A stretch of DNA of 64,000 bases from Eucalyptus grandis (Eukaryota; Streptophyta; Magnoliopsida; Myrtales; Myrtaceae). Below the pieces are notes generated by a model. The model had not been told where the DNA came from. It was given only the letters and a program-made list of their open reading frames with translations, and ran no database searches. The DNA is taken from assembly GCF_016545825.1 (NCBI RefSeq), contig NC_052616.1:11036001-11100000 (forward strand), in the 5' to 3' direction. A program made the translations under genes and the position numbers. Numbering within the stretch: position 1 is the stretch's first letter; the number at the start of each line of letters is the position of its first letter. Below are positions 57,869-64,000 of the stretch, one piece after another.

Positions 57869-59640
57869 CTGTTCAAGATCATCAGTGCGCGAGCGCAAAT
57901 GCTGATCACTACACAACGGCCATAGTCCATGAACAAAAGGCCAGCAATGCGATCTCAGCTTGACTATCAATGACAACGGTCTCGACGTCCATTTCCTTTC
58001 GTTTCCGTGCGTCTCTTCACCGTGCGGACTGCTTTCCCCCGCCACCAGCGATTTTTCTTTTCGTTCATACCCTGCAAGAAGAATTCCCGGAGACACCTCT
58101 GCGCAGAAGTGCGAGGAACTCGGAGGTAACGAGGCCCTTCTATCGTGCGGCCTGATCACCAGCCATTGTCCTGTATCTTCTCCTCATCCTCTTCAACAAC
58201 AACTACAAGTTCCGAACGACCATGTTTTTGTGTTTTCAGGTCAACGCAGAGAAAATTAATGAAGAAAAGGCCTCAATCCAGACACCACCCTATCTTTCTT
58301 ATTTTCCTGGCTCTACCTAATCCAGTTTTGTCTTCGCTAGACAAATAATATGTTCCACGCGACCTAATGAATTATTGGCCGAATATTGCTCACGATTTAT
58401 TCTTCGTCGGTTCACATAAACCGCCTATGCATATGAGCATGTTTCATACATAAGCCGAACTCATTCACCATCCGATATAGTTTTATCCATAACGAACCCG
58501 GATTACATGAGCCGACTTCATTCCTGACGAAACTATTCGAGGGCGAGTCTCTACTTGAGCAACACATAATGGGGTCTATTCTATCATTTGCTAAATACAG
58601 CAAAGTCTATTATTTTATCGGATTTGTTTTGGCCATGTAGTCGTTACATTCGTCTCTTTATATTTTAGCAAGATGACATTTTGGCCAAAAATCGTTAACG
58701 TGATGGTCTAGTCAGTGCTGACTGCCTACATGACATGACTTGCATTACATGGATGATTTTTACAATATTTTAAAAATTCCCCAATTATTTTTGTTTTTCT
58801 TTTTCGTTTCTTTTCTATTTCCTAAAAAAATGGGGGTATGCGCATGGTCGGCGGCTAATAGATTGTTGGCCATAGGCGAGGGCTGCATAGATCTAGCGAG
58901 GTGAGGTGCAAAGGTTGTTGCAGTCGCTACCTCACATAAATTTGGTGAAGCAAGAGCCGAGACGGTCTCACCTAGTGGCCAATGAAGGTCACTGGCCATC
59001 ACCAAGGCCTAAACAATTCCCATCAATCCTTTCTGGAAAATGTATAGTTAAAAAAAGAAAAGAAAGAATAATATGAAAAATTGATATATTTATTAACATT
59101 TAAAAAAGTTTACAAAATTACAAAAATTGTTCACATTAGCAAATTATCAAATATTAGAATTAAATTGGTTGATTTAAAAAGTTTAAAATTAAATTGGTCA
59201 TCATACATTATGTTTAAGACATATTGGACAACTATGGGTTGAGGTACCCTGCACATGCGAAGGTTTATTGATGAAATATGACCTTACAGTTCAATTCATC
59301 TTATACAAACGGAGTTCACGTCAGCATATTACAATTGGGCAATATAAAAACGTCTCCTTACATTAACCCATTTAAAGGAACGTTTGGGGGCAAATGTGTT
59401 GAAAGCGTGCATCATAAGTACTATACCATCATTAAGGGGCTCAATTTTGAGCTCGTTAACATATTTAATTACACATACATTCAGTCAAAAGTTTAAGATA
59501 ATACTTATGAGTCATTTGGGATAGAATAACTATTTCACACCACACTTACTCTTTGATATGAACTTTTTTTTTGTAAAACTCATACATATATCTCAATAAT
59601 CTCCCATTTATATGTGAGCCTAGTATAAAATATGTTCCAG
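57869..59640. other. Intergenic DNA
   Basis: 57,870-58,160 may hold remnants of the actin pseudogene's first intron and first exon, but none could be read with confidence. 58,620-59,230 has the layout of a foldback element: AT-rich outer parts and a GC-richer centre near 58,830-58,990. No other gene was found. Confidence 0.4.
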
Positions 59641-60553
59641 GCCGAGAGGCCCTTAAAGTGCGAATACCCATTTACAGACCATTACCAATACTAGGTCCAT
59701 AAGTTGCTGGAACAGATTTTATACTAGGCCCGTAAAGCATGGCAGCCTTATTAGTTTCCCGTAAAGTGCGAATACCCAGGCCGCCCTCATTTTTGGGCAA
59801 GCATACATCTTTCCAAGAAACTTGAGCTCCACCAGCACCTAATTTGGGACCCTTCCATAAAAATTGTCGAAATATCTGTTCTATACAATTGAAGACCGAC
59901 CAAGGTAGGATAAATACACTAGCCCAGTAACTTGGATATAATGAAATACTGACTTGATGAGCTGCAACCGGCCCGCAAAAGAGAGGAAATGATGAGTCCA
60001 CGATTGTATTCTAGCAATAATAGCATTAACGAGGGCAATATAGTTAGCCTTACCCAACTTGGTGGCAATAATAGGCACACCGAGGTACTAAAAAGGCAAT
60101 GATCCCAACTGGAAACCCAAGCAGTTTAAAATATTGTCTCGAAGAGTCAAGGGGCCTCCAGATAAGGACACTTCACTTTTTCCAAAGTTTGGAGTAAGAC
60201 CACTCCAATTAGAAAATCTATCAATACTTGCCTTGAGGAGATTGATAGAAGCCATGTTTGCCTTCGCAAAGAGGAGAACATTTTCTGCAAAGAAGAGATG
60301 AGAAATCCTAGTGGGCTTACATCACCAGAAGAAACTGAAGTTCGGTTGACGGGTTTGTACATTCAAGATACCGGAGAAAACTTCCATGATGAGTGTAAAA
60401 ATGTAGGGAGACATAGGGTCCCCTTGCCTTATACCTCTGCCACTTGGGAAAAAACTATGTAGTTCACCATTCAAAGCAATGGAGAATTTGGGCGATTGAG
60501 TGTACACCATAATACGGTCAATCATCTCAACTGGGAAGCCAAAGGCTTGCATG
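59640..60553 (-). mobile_element. LINE (L1-type) reverse transcriptase fragment
   Basis: On the minus strand, MQAFGFPVEMIDRIM, SPKFSIALNGELHSFF and GRGIRQGDPMSPYIFTL are the RT-core landmarks of plant L1 elements. Further 3', WKGPKLGAGGAQVSWKDVCL and NEGGLGIRTL belong to the C-terminal zf-RVT region. Several frame changes occur between them, and the FADD box and endonuclease are absent. It ends abruptly at a copia junction near 60,553. Confidence 0.85.
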
Positions 60554-61103
60554 GTTAAGCCAAAGGGATGTCCAGGTCTTGGTATACTTCTATCTCGTGA
60601 TTGCAATATGAAAATGACATCTTTTTGTGACACTGATTATGCTACTTGTCCAATGACTAGAAGATCTGTTACTGATTTTTGCATAAAAGTGGGAAAGTCA
60701 TTAATTTCTTGGAAGACAAAGAAGCAATCAACTGTATCACTATCGTCTGTAAAATCAAAGTATCAGGCCATGGCAAAGGCTACCTGTGAAATAGTCTGGA
60801 TACAAGGACTACTCTCGAACCTTGGAGTATAGGTTAGTGGACCAAGTGAATTGTTCTGTAATAATGATGCTGCACTTAAATTAGCGGCAAATCCAATTTT
60901 TCATGAAAGAACAAAACATATAGAAATGGATTGTCATTTTACTCGGGATAAAATCAAAGATGGAGTTCTCGTGACAAAAGGAATTGGAATAACGGAGCAA
61001 CTTGCAGACATTTTCACTAAAGCATTATGTAGGAGACATCATAGGTATCTATTGAGCAAGCTAGGTATCCTCGACATTTACAGGCCACCAGCTTGAGGGG
61101 GAG
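60553..61103 (+). mobile_element. Copia RT-end/RNase H fragment
   Basis: It reads KGCPGLGILLSRDCNMKMTS, then CDTDYATCPMTRRSVTDFCI and SWKTKKQSTVSLSSVKSKYQ. A TAG stop at about 60,830 is followed by [30 protein letters not shown] and [16 protein letters not shown] polypurine tract (TTGAGGGGGAG) then leads into the LTR. The 5' portion of the element is missing. This family differs from the copia at 1-13.7 kb. Confidence 0.9.
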
Positions 61104-61330
61104 TGTTGGAAATATATCTTGTATATCTCGAAGATTCCGATTGTATCATTCAGTCAATCGTGGATTAGTTTTGGTAAATAGGAAAATAGGAAAATAGTGA
61201 TTCATTTATTATTTTTTCCTGTTTTATTTTTTATCTCTTACATTATAAATCTACCGATGTAAGTGTATACAATATACAGAAGAAAGCCTTTTTCCCAAAA
61301 CCTCAATTACGCTTTCTGTCGATATTTACA
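61104..61330 (+). repeat. Copia 3' LTR (227 bp)
   Basis: It starts TGTTGGAAATATATCTTG directly after the polypurine tract and ends CGATATTTACA, giving TG...CA termini. It contains a TTATAAATC TATA-like motif near 61,245. The matching 5' LTR is not in the window. Confidence 0.8.
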
Positions 61331-62404
61331 TTTTCTGTCAAACATGAAATTTAAATGGATTTTTGGGCTGCACTGGGCTCTCTCGGGTAAGAACAGTGCC
61401 CAAGCCACCCGGGCCGAGCAAACTGCCTACTTGTGGATCACGTCTCTTGTCAAGAAGGGATGTGTATTAGCCATGAGGCTTAGACCACAGATGCAATGGA
61501 CATGAAGAGCTGAAGATAAGGAAACAAAGGCAAGGAAATGCAGTTGCCCGCACAGGGAGCATTCAACGCAAATGGAGGTGCGAACGCTACTTTTATCTAA
61601 CACAGGAAACCTTAATACTTCCGACATTTCAAGCATTAACGCAGAAAAACTTATAATACAACTGCATATGAATTATTCCTAATTTTGTGAAAACTCAAAA
61701 CTGTTGTTCCTCTCTCATTTTCAACTGTTCCGGAAAGGAAGACACAACGAGAAGCAATATGTAGCTAACAAGATGCAACAAAATTACCCTCTGACTTCCC
61801 TATTCAGCTTCTTGTGTCCGCCGACAATAATTGTGGCAGAGCTCGAGCTCCAGAATGATGGTTTTATTAATTATCAACAAAATCTGGGTGGGATTGCAGG
61901 TATGGAAATTTTTTTACAAAAACTGATGCGAAAGCCATCATTTGGTAACAAGCCATTTGACATAATCACAATTCCTGTCATATTTTAACCTGCCAAGAAA
62001 CAAATCGCATATACCGCCGCAAGTTTTTGTTATTTCGGTCCTGTTAGATGTCTTGTATTCCTAGAGTTACCCAAATAAAAAATAAATCTCTTTGTAACTA
62101 AGCAATGAAATCTTGGGAAATAAAAATCTTGCACTCCAGAGAGATGCCTAAATAAAACTGCAACCATCAAATCTGGAATCATTATCCATCAAGCAGTCCA
62201 CAGTGACGGTGTACACTACACATACCACAAAATAGACAAAACAAAAACAAACGCAAACAAACTGCCAACCAAGCCAAATACCATCTGCCCACTCTCACAA
62301 TCCAAAGCCACAAAATGCAGGGAGGTTTTGGGGAAGAAAAGAAGAGGGCGCAGGGCGTGCGGGGAGGGGGAGTAAAGGCAGCCTCATAAATTGCAACTAC
62401 ATAT
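61331..62404. other. Intergenic DNA / probable actin 3' region
   Basis: No gene was recognised. The part nearest 62,404 is likely the 3' untranslated region of the minus-strand actin gene. A plus-strand open frame at 61,704-61,988 has no domain that I can name. Confidence 0.45.

Positions 62405-64000
<1,596 letters not shown>

Overview
This is plant nuclear DNA, very probably from a core eudicot. The genes are spliced with GT-AG introns and encode plant-type proteins: a receptor-like cytoplasmic kinase, a DUF604/GT31 glycosyltransferase, a TMEM120/TMPIT membrane protein, a PMT17/18-type methyltransferase, an ATL RING-H2 ligase and actin. AT-rich intergenic DNA is packed with plant transposons. 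A woody rosid such as a member of the Myrtaceae would fit, but that is only an impression. No bacterial, viral or CRISPR feature was seen.

Layout. 1-18.4 kb is a tandem array. A receptor-like kinase gene on the minus strand, together with a flanking Ty1/copia element, is duplicated about 13 kb apart. Copy A (1.8-3.1 kb) is killed by two single-base deletions, copy B (14.66-16.10 kb) is intact, and a third unit at about 18 kb keeps only the gene's 3' flank and lacks the copia. The copia between A and B is a nest: it holds a solo LTR with a GAGAC target duplication, a reverse-oriented gypsy-type LTR containing a tRNA-derived SINE, and a 2.5-kb hAT element carrying exons of an ABC1K (aarF) kinase gene. 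18.4-22.3 kb is repeat DNA with a second SINE candidate, a foldback element and a 1.08-kb hAT element.

22.5-36.2 kb holds three single-copy genes whose spliced structures could be followed almost base by base: DUF604 glycosyltransferase (+, 3 exons, with a frame break near its 5' end), TMPIT-like (-, 9 exons, 369 aa) and PMT17/18-like methyltransferase (-, 5 exons, 633 aa). The order RLK - DUF604 - TMPIT - PMT matches, from memory, the Arabidopsis blocks At1g33260-At1g33170 and At4g10390-At4g10440, so this is a conserved syntenic core into which transposons have poured.

36.2-50.3 kb is mostly gene-free: simple repeats, foldback MITEs, a 150-bp tandem duplication and a stretch of organelle-like sequence. 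An ATL RING-H2 gene lies at 50.59-51.22 kb (+). 53.3-57.9 kb is an unprocessed actin pseudogene (-) whose last intron is swollen by a gypsy-type LTR. 59.6-61.3 kb joins a LINE fragment to a copia 3' end. An actin gene (-) runs from 62.4 kb off the right edge.

No single new biochemical system is evident. The most distinctive content is the nested transposon stack with the hAT capture of a gene fragment, and the dated birth-and-death of the kinase array.
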